From contig JAKCOZ010000018.1 of NCBI GenBank assembly GCA_022605955.1, positions 3,108,001 through 3,172,000 of the forward strand: DNA of 64,000 nucleotides, written 5' to 3'. Of the stretch, positions 50,501 through 62,084 are shown one piece after another (within the stretch, counting starts at the first letter, position 1; every line of letters begins with the position of its first letter). The stretch comes from Rallus limicola. Lineage: Eukaryota; Chordata; Aves; Gruiformes; Rallidae. A program made the position numbers and the translations under genes. Below the pieces are notes generated by a model that saw only the letters and a list, made by a program, of their open reading frames with translations, searched no databases and was not told the DNA's origin.

Positions 50501-51295
50501 CTTTTCTTCCTTGGGAACAATGCCGTTCACTTCTGCAAGATGTACATCAAAGCTCCCTTGTAGTAACAGGCTTAGTAGCTGCAGTTACATCTTGAGGCTG
50601 TTTTCAATGACTGCAGAAACTGTTTTGTGTGTGTAAACAACAGTAATGATTGAGCATCCAGGGGAAAAAGAGTCAGGGATTACTGTCTTTGATGTCACAT
50701 ACATTTTAAACGGCAGTGATTTTTGGTCTTCAGTAGATGGATGAGTGAAGCCCTGTTATCCTTTGCACAGTGGTGCAAGCAACTTGACTTTCTATGCTGT
50801 TGGTGCTGTGTTATGGTCCTTAAGTTTATGACATCATGCAATGGGAGTCAGTATTGATAAAAGCTTTTTTAATTATTCAGGTCATTTTTTTGTCTGCATT
50901 ACAGCTCTGAGTAAACTGGTCTCAGTTGTTTTCTGCAGTTTTTTCCATTAGTGAACTAAGGGACATAGTGTGCTAGCTCTTAGGATTTATTGCAGCTCCC
51001 TGTCCTCATGCAGCATCCCAAAACCTGATACAACTCTGGATAGTGAGGTGGGATTTTTGGATATGTCACTCTATACATACACTAGAACATTGAGAGTCAG
51101 CCCTACTTTAAAGTTTTGGTTTCCTAGTTGGGTAAGGAATTGAGTGAGCTCCCAAAACTGGTGATTTGGGTGTTAGAATCCACGTAGGTCTGTTTAAAAA
51201 AAAAATAAATAAATCAGGATTTTGTTGTATAGGGTGATGTGTGTAAGTACTCTATGGGTGGGGTTTGTTTGTGACAGGCAGTGTATCAATGTCCC
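47575..51295. other. Non-coding DNA, no gene recognised
   Basis: AT-rich. The block at about 49310-49520 (with TAGCTGGATCCAATAAAG and CTAGCCATCTATCGAATGG) and the CRE-like TGACATCATGCAAT near 50829 look enhancer-like but are unproven. No exon, RNA gene or transposon was recognised. Confidence 0.45.
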
Positions 51296-51299
51296 TAAG

Positions 51300-51690
51300 A
51301 GATATGTAATTAATTTGTTTTGTTTACTTCATCTCCTTTGACTAGGGCAGCTGAACAGCAATTGTGTCACTGTAAATAGGGAGATCAAGTATTAAATTAA
51401 AATCCCTTGTTAAATTCATGGCTCAGTAAATTGTTTCCTCTACTGTTTTTATCAGAAGCCAGGTAAGAAGTGTTGGAGAGGGAAACATCTCTGCAGATAA
51501 GCTGCAAACAGCCTTGGTGTCCATTACCCAGTTTTAGAATGACTGCACACTCAGCAATAATTCTGTCAATCTTGATGTGAAAATTCTTTTTATTGCTACA
51601 GAAAATTGGGCTTGGCTTGAAGTTACTGTCTTTGCTCTGGGTAATTGTCTACACATCTATCAGTGTCCTAAGAATAGCAGCTGGTAAGAT
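51300..51690. promoter_or_regulatory. Conserved-element-like block
   Basis: Contains a TAATTAATTTG homeodomain-like site, TGTTTAC (forkhead-like, about 51321), AAGTATTAAATTAAAA, CAGCAATAATTCTGTCAATC and GGTAATTGTCTACACATC in about 390 bases. No protein-like frame is present and no transposon is recognised until the CR1 end at 51777. The call rests on motif density and my impression of the text only. An alternative is ordinary AT-rich intron. Confidence 0.22.
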
Positions 51691-51776
51691 ATAGGAAATG
51701 CTATTCATTTCTTATCAATCTGAGATTATGCCATCCAAGTAGTAATTACTTTTCTCTGAGCTAATTGGAGTATGGA

Positions 51777-51840
51777 GCTACATGATCTTTGAGGTCTATT
51801 CCAACCCAAACCCTTGTATGGTTCTATGATAATTCTATGG
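51777..51840 (+). mobile_element. CR1 LINE, extreme 3' end (sense)
   Basis: AGCTACATGATCTTTGAGGT, then CTATTCCAACCCAAACC and two ATTCTATG-type octamers (TTCTATGATAATTCTATGG) match the sense-strand terminus of avian CR1, which ends in short octamer repeats instead of poly(A). Only about 64 bases remain, so this is an extremely 5'-truncated insertion. It is the only CR1 here in + orientation. Confidence 0.92.
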
Positions 51841-54285
51841 AATTTGAATCTGGAGATTTTTCTTTCATCCTCATCCATTTTCATTCAGGAAGTATATTCT
51901 AAAACTTATTAGTAAGTTTAATTTTTTTGCTGCTACTTTTTAGATTAATTTCTCTCTCAATTTGAAAACATTTCTCATCTCTAACATGGGTTTGAATTGT
52001 ATGACTTCCCACAAACTTTGTAAGAACATTTAGAACTGTACTTGGGTTTTTTCCAAACGTTTTGTATATTTTTATCCTCTAGTGCACATTTGTGGTATTG
52101 GAGTACTGTTTATCACAAAGTAATTGTACAATTTTTTGCTAGTTCAATACAAATATTTTAACCTCATAATTTTTCTTACTGACATAAAATTATGTTACTT
52201 TATCAACTAATTTCTGAACTGAATAGCAGCTGCTGTTGCTGAGAAGAAACTAATGTTTCTGCTTTGCAAAATTTTCCAGGGCAAATGAGGCAGAAGCTTA
52301 AGTATCTGGCAGTTAGTATTAGGGCTCTGAGGGTAGTCAAATATCCTTTTCCCTTGGTGTGTTGCTTGTTTGGTCTCATTTTAATGGAAATCATATGGAT
52401 TTAAGATGAAGAGCATAATATTGGGTTGGGGGAGTTCATAGGTATCTGTGGAATAGCTGAGGAATGTGGGCCTACCCCATCAGAGGAGGTGGTTTTGTGT
52501 TCTCCAGTAGCCTGGGATATTTCAAGGCAATCTTGATAGTGTTTTGTCTTCCCTGCTGTGCATGGACTGAATGCATGTAGATGGGTAATTAAACTTTGAA
52601 CCAATAAACAGATTTGAGAAGCTGGTGCTTTGAAGAACAGGAGATCACATGAACAATTTCCTGTTACTTCCTTTGCTTCAGATACAGCTTCATGTGGAGG
52701 GTCGACTGTTAACTTGGACTTAAGCTCCCTCCTGGCACCCAGCAGCAATTTGATTGTTGTGTGATGAGCAAATATAAAACACAAGCACACATTTTCATCC
52801 TTTTGTAACTAGGGTCAGATTCATTAAGGACTTTTCCTAAATGGGAGTGATTTGTACCTTGTGTAATATATTCCTGTTTCCAGTGATCTTTGGTTTATGT
52901 TTCAGCAACAATTAAAAAATTAATTTTGCCTCCATTATGTCATTAGGATTACCACCTCTAAATTCATAGCCAGTAGAAGCCCTACCCTTTCCCTGTTTTA
53001 TCTTTGGACAAAATTGGTAGGAGATCAGACTAACTATGGGAATGCAGTCATACTGTGTGATGCTAACATAACTACTTTAATCATATAAATGAAGCTTTAT
53101 ATAAGAGAAAGGTTCCTGACAATCACTTAGCAGGTAACACAGTGATCTCTGTCAACATAGATGATCTATCAGCTCATTACCTCAAATATTTCTCTAGTAC
53201 TGTTAAGGTAACTCAGAAGTGATTCTCTTTATAGACAGTAAAGTTCACTTTCCAACAGGCAGATACTCCCTGTGTACACACACAAGTGTGCATGTGTACA
53301 CGCACACACTTCAGAAAACCTCTGAAAATACCATAGCTGAAGGCCAGTCTGCTCAGTGCATGAGCACTATAAATTGGTTTTTTATCCAAGTGAGGAAATA
53401 TTTTGTTCACTTTTGTGAACACTGAGGTTATACCAAAGTTTTGCATTATTCAGTGTTGGGAAGATCATTCTACAAATAATTAAACAGATCTCTCATGATG
53501 TTTTTTTACCTCCCTTAGAAATATGGTGTAGGAAGAAATGTCTCCATAGATTAACACACGCTTCCTGTTGACTTTGTAAAGGAATTTGAGGGTACACAGT
53601 AAACTTTCATTAAGAATTTATAGTTTCCTGGCTCACGATTACTGTGTATAGATAAGAATAATCTCTTTGTTTTAACCCAGCTCTATTGGCTCTTTTCTAC
53701 CTTCCATCGGTAGTTTTCCTAATGAATCAAAAAGGAACAATATCCCTGGAGAGAGCTCAAGAGCAGAAGATAAAGTTCAGAAACAGAAAATTGTTTTCTT
53801 GTATGGGACAACACCTGGCTGACCTTTGTTGTTTGAATGTGGCCTGAAATTCTTTGTGGTTTGAGTGTAAAACCTGTGCCTGCCATTGCCCTCTGGCAAT
53901 TAGCAAGTCAGCACTGAGCTTGAAAGTAGCAAGTGGGTGGTGGCAGCTGCAGATGTCTTGGTATTATACATTTGGTAAGTAAGCAGACAGCATCAAGCAG
54001 ATGAGAGTGACAAAGTTAACAGGCTCAAGATTGCACTGTAGGTCTTGTGGTTTGAAATGCCTTGTGCTCCAATGGTGGCTACAGCAGTGCCCACGTGCCA
54101 TGCAGCACTTTTGGTAAGCTTCATTTAAAGGGCTGATTCCACTGAAAGCACCTACTTTCTTAACTGCGTGGTGGAGATAATTGGCTGGTGTCTGGGGTAG
54201 AATGAGAATTTCATAGCCCAATGGAGTGTTTTTACTTTTTTCCCCTTCCTTTTTAACTTCAAGGCAAGATGTGACCTCCTAATGC
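51841..54285. other. Non-coding DNA, no gene recognised
   Basis: Contains the alternating purine-pyrimidine tract at 53271-53309. The 129-codon minus frame at 52401-52790 has only one CpG and no recognisable domain. Confidence 0.5.
53271..53309. repeat. Alternating purine-pyrimidine tract, Z-DNA-prone
   Basis: About 39 bases of TG/CA-type alternation with a single AA break, including TGTGTACACACACA and GTGTGCATGTGTACACGC. The arms are partly self-complementary (GTGTAC with GTACAC), so a cruciform is also possible. Confidence 0.8.
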
Positions 54286-54560
54286 CTGAAGACTTTTTAA
54301 CCTCCGAGCACTTTTTCAGCTAAAAAGCAATTTACTGGCAAACAGTAATTAACCTGAAGAGAAACACATCCTTAGGTTTAATTGTGTCTCCGTCTATGGG
54401 TCATATTATGCATACTGCAGAGGTATCATCCATGGCATTTGAAAATACCAGTAGGAAAAAAATCAGCAGGCTTAATTTAAAATTAATATGTTTCAAGATC
54501 TACGCAAAGAACCTCATTTAACAGAGCAGTGGTGTCTTGTGCTTAAACTTTTTTGAGGCT
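54285..54560. promoter_or_regulatory. Conserved-element-like block (tentative)
   Basis: Contains GCAATTTACTGGCAAACAG, AGTAATTAACC, TTTAATTGTG and CTTAATTTAAAATTAATATG in 275 bases. No protein-like frame and no transposon recognised. Based on homeodomain-like motif density only. Confidence 0.18.
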
Positions 54561-57500
54561 TTTTTATAACAGTATTATTCTGAGCTGGTGCTGGACACTC
54601 AGGTGGAGTCTTGGACTTCTTGAGATGTTTATTTGCTCTGTATGTCATTTTGTTACAACTCCTTGTAATTTTTCAGAGATAGCATGTTGGTCTAATACAA
54701 CTTTTTTTGTATGTATGGGTGGAGAACAAAGATGCTACTACTTGCCAAGAATCAGAAACTCCAAAAAGTGAATCAGTTGAACAACTAAGCCCTAAGATTT
54801 TCAAAGCCTATGATTAAGTCCTCACAGGAACTAACGTACTATCATCTACCTGGCTTTGGGCATAACAAGTTTGTCTTAGAAGGAAAAAAATAATTGTGAA
54901 TCAGAACATAGAGTTTTAGTGATACATCTTCTTAGCTTTTAAAATATCATCTGTTTAGCAGCTTGAAATCCGGCAGAGGATTTGCGTGACCCAGAACTGG
55001 TGCAGGTGTATCTAATATACCTTGTCTCTTGTGTTTTGTTCCTTAAGATACTTTGAAATCACAGCTGGTCCTCAAGCAGGGTGTCTGAAGATGGTAGTGA
55101 AACAGCAGATCTTTTAAATGTCTGATCTGCTTTTCAACATAGAGAACAAGAAGAAAATGGTGGTGAGAGGGAAGAAAGAAATCTAAATTTCAATCATTGT
55201 TTTTTACTACCTGAGAACCCTCTCCCAAGCTATTTATAAAATATTAAGTTTGCATTACACAGCCAAAGGAATTCACAAAATGTTAAAGCTGTGACTACAC
55301 TCAGCCAGTTTAGGGATTTTCCCTTTGGTGCTCAGGAGAAATGAGGGTTGAGGGAATTGACAATGAAACATTGCGAGTTTTCTGCAGGAACTAACATAGC
55401 TAGGAATTGATATTTGAAATGAGGCGGAAGGGAGTTAAACCCAAACTAAGTGCCATTACCCAAGTGAAATGCATGGAATGCATTACTCTGGGAGAACTCC
55501 TTCCTTCGTGCCCTTCAGCCCATCCTCAAGCCCTGGCTAAGCTGCAGCTCTGCAAAGGTGAACTATGAAAAGCTAGGAAAGACGGTAGGAAAAAGCCAGA
55601 GCTGGAAACTCTGAAGAAAAGCCTTTGAAAGGGGATCATATTAGTTCTCAAGGCCACACAGCATTAGGAATTTCCATAACAATAAAAGAATTTATAATGT
55701 GCAGCCCATATACATAGCTAGCTCTCGCAGCCTGTAAAATTCTGCATGTTTTTCCAGCAGTGAGGCTGGTACACACTCCTGCAGGTATCCCTGTTCGCCT
55801 CCGCACTGCCTGGGATGCTGCACTGCTGTAACCCTGTCAATCCAAGGCTGTGTAAGATCCTGGAGTGCTGTACCCTGCTTGGTACACAGATTTGAAACCT
55901 TTGTGTGAGCTGTGCTAGATTAGTAAGGATGGTATGAATTTCTGACTGATTTGCACGTACATCACCTGGTTTCACCCTCATATAAGCCACTTGCTGAGGC
56001 TGAGCATAGGGATGCTCTCCAATGCAGATTGTTTCATTTGTTTTAAGGTTCCTTTTTGAAAACTGAGGAATGCATTTAGAAAAAAAGTGTTTTTTAAACC
56101 TTACTGAAACATCTAAATAACTGTAGTAGACATAAAAAATAATTCTTTACTGTAATAGTGTTTCCAAGAATGAATTAAAAGCAGAAAATATTTGTGGTCT
56201 TCAGTTTATAGAACTGAAGAAACTGTAGTCCTGATTTCAGGTCTGCTACATGGTCCTCTACTCTTGATAATAGTAATTCCAACTGCATGTTTGGTCCGAA
56301 ATGTTGTAAAGGTCATGCTAAGATTCCCTGACATAACCAGTACTACACCCCGGAATCTAATTTCCAGGGCTCCATTTAACTTTGAGACCAAGGCGTTTTC
56401 CTCCTGTCGCTACTTATTCCTGTCTGAGTGAATTTTTTTCTTCAGTAGTTCTGTTGGAGCATTCCTGCCCTTCCACAAATGGCATTTAAGTTGTTATTCT
56501 TGTTTAGAGAAGTTTCCTCTTTTTCATCAGCTCTAATAGTAGATTTACACCTCACACTTTGCATTAGGCATGGTTCGTAGAGAGGATTTAGTTGGTCCTT
56601 TCAGGATTCTTTTAATCTCTGTTTGTGCTCCAGATTTGTGCTGCCTCCTGCAGAAGGCTCTGTGCTTTCCCTAGGAGGTTCCAGCTGAACCAGAACACAG
56701 CAGCCAAGACAAGGTACACAAGAGATGATGTTTCCTGCAGGACAGGCACAATTCTACCTTCGCTGCTTTAACAAAACCACCACATGTACATAAACAAAAG
56801 GGTCTGGCTCCTTGTCATACACTTCCTATTTGAGGGTGGTAGGAAAAAATGATCCTTTATTAGCATGTGTTAGAGGTGGTTACATACCACTTTATCCATC
56901 CATGGTTTCGGTTGGGTGGAAATAGGAAAGATTACAGTTGCAGATAAATTACTGGTCACCTTTTAATTAAATAGGCCAAAGCATGGTCCTTTTAATCACA
57001 CTAACATGGATTGGTCCAAAAGGAAAACACTAATGATTCAGCTCAACAAAATACAAAGGTCAGAATATTTTTGAGTTCGTACCGTTCAGTTGCTAAAATG
57101 CTTTGTAGTGAGCTGGAGCCCTGTGGTTTCAGAACAGAGCAGTTATTCAGGTTTAGTAACATGAAAAGAGTTTTGAGGTTGACTATAAGGAAGTGTTTCC
57201 AAATTATGCTAGGAAGGCATAGATAATTACCTTTGAGACTGTTCTCAAAAAAATTCATTTGGAATACTAGATTGATAGACAGATAGACCTTTTTTTTCTT
57301 ATTCTAAATAACACCCTTCTGAAATAAAAATGCAGTCAGTTTCAGTGATTAAATCTCTGAAACGGCTTAAAGGCTCCGGAATGACTTTGTGTTAGGAGAA
57401 ATAACAGTCACGCACGGGTAAGCTCCTGCCTGCTCACAAAGCTTGTTTTGGATTGCTCATATTGATAGCTTCATTAGCTTTACTGTTGATAGTAATTTGA

Positions 57501-60500
57501 CTACAGCACATGCCAATTTGAATGATGTGGAAATTCAAGACTGTGGAGGATATGGACTGCTGAAAGCATTGAGACAGTTTACAGCATTGAGGTGTTGGTT
57601 GTTCAGAATGTGGAACTACTGCTATGTTTAAAACCATTTCATAACTTGGAAGACACAGGTGCGATGGCTGTTGTAGGTGAATTTATGAGCACTTCAGTTT
57701 TAGTTTAGAGATGATCTTAATATTTTCAAATTCTGCAGACTTTGGGGGCTTTCTAGTAGCAGAAGGACGTCTTGCAAATATTTGTTTCCCCAGTAATTTA
57801 AAAGACAGAATATTCCATTGTCCACAGGAAACTTGATTTCAGGTATATGACTTCTCCTGTAGTGAGATTAATCAAGAATACTATAATTTGGAATTTCCCC
57901 ATCCTCTAACAATTTTTTCAATGGAACTAGAACGTAAAAGTTGCGTGAGATCCTGTCACATTTCCTTTTGGTTCATAGGAGATTGCTGAGAAATTCTTGG
58001 ATGTGTAAAAATGGTACATATAATTCCATTTCAGCTTTTGAAGTTCAATTATGTAAAAGGAATTAAAAGCATTTGGAAGTATCAGACTGTCTGATTTCAA
58101 TCAAAGTAGTTCTATGTGCAGTTAAAAGTAGTCTGGAAAGAAAAAGGGAGATAAATCCCAGTTAAGAAAAAAATTCTGATACTTGATCCTGCATTTAAAC
58201 ATGCTTAAGTGATGTATCATTTTGAGCACAGTCTTGCTTCTGTTTTTGTCCTATGGTTTATTTTTCAATTGCTAAAGCTATTCCAGATGCTAGAAGTGTC
58301 AAACTGGCAAAGCAGTGATTCCAATTGACTTAAATTCATATTATTGATTTAAGGGGTCAGTAGCAGCATAAAAATACATTACATTTTTAATGTGTGAACT
58401 GACATATAAAGTCTTTGAGTGGCATTATTTTGGTGATGGGTGAGTATTTAGCATGGTTTAAATTAAAAATCCATTAGTTTTTAAGTGAAGGTAGTTAGAA
58501 GTGTTAGTGAATATCGGTTTTTAAAAAAAATCAGAAAGAAGTGTTGATTGTCGGATTTCATTACAGGGATTTGGACCCCAAGATCCTCTGTGTTCCCCCA
58601 AAATGAATCTTTTAAAACCAGGCATTTGGATTTATGTTAAAAAGAAAGTAAAGTATGACTTAATGGATGATTGATACGAAACTAGGCTGTAACTATAGTA
58701 TAAGCATCACTGGTGGAAATGTTTTGTGGGGGGAAAAAAAATTCACATCACACATATTTTTTTTTTCTTGCCAGGTGAATTCAGCTGGAGGTTATTTTCT
58801 TTCTATTGCCCAGTTTGTATGTAGTCAGGTGTAAGGCCATTAGCATTACTACTCACTTCAATGTTGAGGCCTTTGGGATTTAAAAATTAAGTACAAAATG
58901 ACTACAGTGTTTATTTGGAAAGAAATATATAATATGGATTATTATTGTGTCCTGGGCATCTATCAAATATGAGTAGATTTTGTGTGAGTGGCCTGTGAAT
59001 GGTAATCTACGATGTATAGGTTGTCCTGAGGATTTGTTGATATCAGATGAATTGTAAGCTTTGAAGTAGAAGCCTTTGTGTAAGAAAGCCACTAACATGG
59101 CCATTGCAAAGTACAGCTTATACTGTAAATATTGCTAGTTTTATGCAGAAGGTTTTTGAACTACTTACATTAAAGTAATGGCAGTATTTTAATATTACCA
59201 CTAGTGAGAACTGGGTCTTTCATTGTATGCCTGGCTTCCCTGCCCCCGCAGGCTTCAGTTAGAATAAAACAAATGTCTTCAGCTTTAAAATATAAAACCA
59301 TAAAACTATGAGAATAATGGTTGAGGACCCTCCCCCGCCACACACACTTTTAATTAATTCACTATGGTGTTTGCAGATGAGAGAAGAGATGACTCATTTG
59401 GTGACTTAGAATGAACTCTAGTCTGTATTCAAAAAGTAAAAACTAATTCAGAGGAATCGCTTGAAGTTGCACTTAGCACCTGCATTGTAATCACATGGAG
59501 CATGTCAGTTCTCAAACAAAAATGTTTCAGTCTGATTTTTTTTTTTTTGGTAAAGTTTTATTTCTGGAGTTTGAACCCAACCTTGTAGGTTTAATGAATT
59601 TCTAACCTTCTAAAACCAGGGTTTTATCATGGAAAATACCTGACTTCCACCAGGAAGGGGTACTTGTACCTTCTAGTAAAGATCTAAGAGTTATTAGGAG
59701 TCAGGAGTCTTAAATATAAAGTGGGAAGTGACTTTAATCAATGAAAGGCCCAGTACTGGGCTTCAGAAAACAGATTTTGTTTATAGATTTACTGGTATTT
59801 AGCTGTGTCGTCAAAGGCAAAAATTTGTTACTACTAACTCTTGTTGCATCATTATTTATTATTCTAGCAAACATTTCAGTGCAGAGCATCTCTTTGGCTT
59901 ACACAAAGTTTAGTTGGAACCTCTACTGTTGTTACAATAATAAAAAGTGACTGTTGTTAACTAATACTGAGCATGAAACACCACCTGTTGTTGCAAAGCT
60001 GCAGCTTTTCTATTGGAATACAGGGAACTACCTGGAAGCATGGATTTGCTGCTGTGAATAGCACAGAATTGACTGTGCACTGCTGCACAGATTTTTAAAA
60101 TAAAAAGTTGATGGTTTTGTTGCATCGAAGATGCTACTCAATTCTTTTTTTGTTAGAAACCAAGAAAAGCGTAAATCAATTTTTCCTTTACAGCTTTAAT
60201 CTTTGCCTTTAATTAACCTTTGAGGGTGGTTAAACACCTATGTAGAGTTTGTCAGGCTATCTGACAGTTCTTTATTTGTCAAGTGCAGTAGAATGGCAAA
60301 AATTAAGAATCTCCATTCAATGTTATGGCTTTGATAGGTGCAGAAAGATGTGTCTGTTAAAGTCAGTTCAAAGGAGAGGTATGTAAAGTGTTTATTGCGC
60401 CCTGAAATTGAGTTTTTGCATTAGTGATGGTATACTGAAGCTACTTTTCATGCTGTGACTACAGTTATAATAAAAGCTTTAAATAAAATCTTTCAGTATG

Positions 60501-61035
60501 TGTTTTTATGTATGTAGCACAGTTTTATTCTTTGACTCCTTGGCCATGTTGCAGCTAAAGGAGCAGGGGGGACATTTTTAAAAATGATGTATATTTCCTG
60601 AGTAAAAATGAGATGTTGTTGGGAATGTATATAAAGACAGACTAAATCTCTTCTGTTTCCAGCCTACTGTCAGCTGGGTTGAGTAATAAATTCTTCAGTC
60701 AACAGTAGTTCTACGAATGCTGGGAACAGAAATGTTAGTCTTGTGCAGAGAGTAAAGAGCTGAGACTTGTAAGTGAACTGAAAGGACTATGATTCATTAA
60801 AACCTGAGTGAAGTAGAGGTCCGCAGGTGAGAACAATATCCTCTTGTCATGTGCCCTTTCAGCACAGCATAGTCATTCATCATTCTGCTCCTTGCTGTAA
60901 CCAATGTGTTAGGAGCTGTGTTTTCCTTCTAGGCATCTTTTTTTCTCGTTCCCCCCAACCCAAAATAGCAACACAATTTTTCTCAGGTATTTGCTTCTAC
61001 TTTTCTTGTCGAATCTTCCATAAATCTTCATCTGT
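54560..61035. other. Non-coding DNA, no gene recognised
   Basis: Holds a 90-codon minus frame at 55718-55990 with four CpG and an acceptor-like CTCAGCCTCAG just upstream, but no recognisable domain. Short A/T runs (for example T12 near 59538-59549) are present. + strand A and T are nearly balanced in line 58441, but G still exceeds C. Nothing else was identified. Confidence 0.45.
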
Positions 61036-61039
61036 CAGG

Positions 61040-61712
61040 TCAATTACAAGTCATTACTAAAATAATTCATTATAGGCTTCAGTAAAATTAATATTATTAA
61101 ATTATGAACAACTCTACATTGTTTTCTTCCTTGAAATTTTCCTTCTGGCTGGTAAGGTGGTATGAATGGGCCACTGGGGCTGGAGGAAGAGCAGTGCTGA
61201 AGTAACAGTGAAAGGGTTGGCTAACTGCTAACTCTCACCCAGTTGTTCAGCATTTATCTTCATTACTGGCACAGCATTGATGTTCAGCAAGTAAACAGGA
61301 GTGCAGCATAGGCCTTAATTACACCTCTCCTATTTTTATTCTATTCACATCTAAAACAGAATAAAAATCTCTTCCTGTCTCTTGTTCAAGTAGAAGGTTC
61401 CCTTAAAGAACAATTTATTGTGGTGTTACAGGCACAGGGGAGTGGTATTTCCCAGCCTGTGCACAGTTGACTAGTTTCTGTGACGTAATAGGGAGGAATA
61501 AAAATGGCTGCTCTTAAAGAGTATGTTTTAATTAGCTTTATAATAGACTCCCGTTGACTTCCTGTGCATGAGTACTACTTCATTAGCCCATTACTATGAT
61601 TTCAGAGTAGCTAATTACAATCATAGTTGAATAATTGCATTTGGGTATTTAAACACAGTGTGATTCTCATGTTAGCAATTTCCACACAGCACATCACACT
61701 TATGTCTCATTC
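61040..61712. promoter_or_regulatory. Motif-dense conserved-element-like block beside solo LTR
   Basis: Within 670 bases there are a CRE/ATF-like TGACGTAA (61481-61488), TAATTA cores at 61529-61534 and 61612-61617, GGCCTTAATTACACC near 61311, and a perfect 9-bp inverted repeat (ACTATGATT 61593-61601 and AATCATAGT 61619-61627). No protein-like frame and no transposon text are present. The solo LTR begins directly at 61713. The combination resembles known vertebrate non-coding enhancers, but no alignment supports this here. Confidence 0.3.
61593..61627. repeat. 9-bp inverted repeat with 17-base loop
   Basis: ACTATGATT and AATCATAGT are exact reverse complements, and the loop contains the TAATTA core. 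Either a weak stem-loop or a pair of oppositely oriented binding sites. Confidence 0.75.
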
Positions 61713-62081
61713 TGTCCTGGTTCAGCTGAGACAGAGTTAAATTTCTTTCTAGTAGATGACATAGTGCCATGTTTTGGATTTAATATGAGAATAATGTTGA
61801 TAGCACAGGGATGTGTTACCAGACTGGGCATTGGGTTGTTTTTCATTTCCATATGTGGTGAGCAATTGCATTTGTGCATCACTTGTTTCTTTTTATCTAT
61901 GACTACTGTTTTTGTTAGTCTTCTCTTTCTTTGTTATCATATTAAGCTGTCTTTCTCTCAACCCACGAGGCTGGGGTTTGGGGTTTTTTTTTAAATGCAT
62001 TCTCTTCCCCATCCCCTGGGGGGGATGGGAGAATGAGCAGCTGCATGGTGCTTAGTTACCGACCTGGGTTAAACCATGACA
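61713..62081 (+). mobile_element. Avian ERVL-type solo LTR (sense)
   Basis: Starts TGTCCTGGTTCAGCTGAGAC and ends GGGTTAAACCATGACA, the canonical TG...CA ends of a widespread avian LTR family. Internal landmarks are GTTTTGGATTTAATATGAG, GAATAATGTTGATAG, CTCTCAACCCACGAGG and the C/G-rich CCCCATCCCCTGGGGGGGAT. At about 369 bases it lacks the GC-rich middle part seen in the antisense copy at 42.97-43.46 kb, so the two belong to different subfamilies or this copy has an internal deletion. The flanking five bases (CATTC and CTTTT) agree at three of five positions and no clear target-site duplication survives. No gag or pol lies beside it. The 60-codon minus frame at 61700-61882 is an artefact inside the LTR. 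Confidence 0.9.
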
Positions 62082-62084
62082 CTT

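Noticed and set aside
52401..52790. 129-codon minus-strand frame
   Set aside because: One CpG in 390 bases, no domain, no splice support.
61700..61882. 60-codon minus frame as a gene
   Set aside because: It lies inside the solo LTR.
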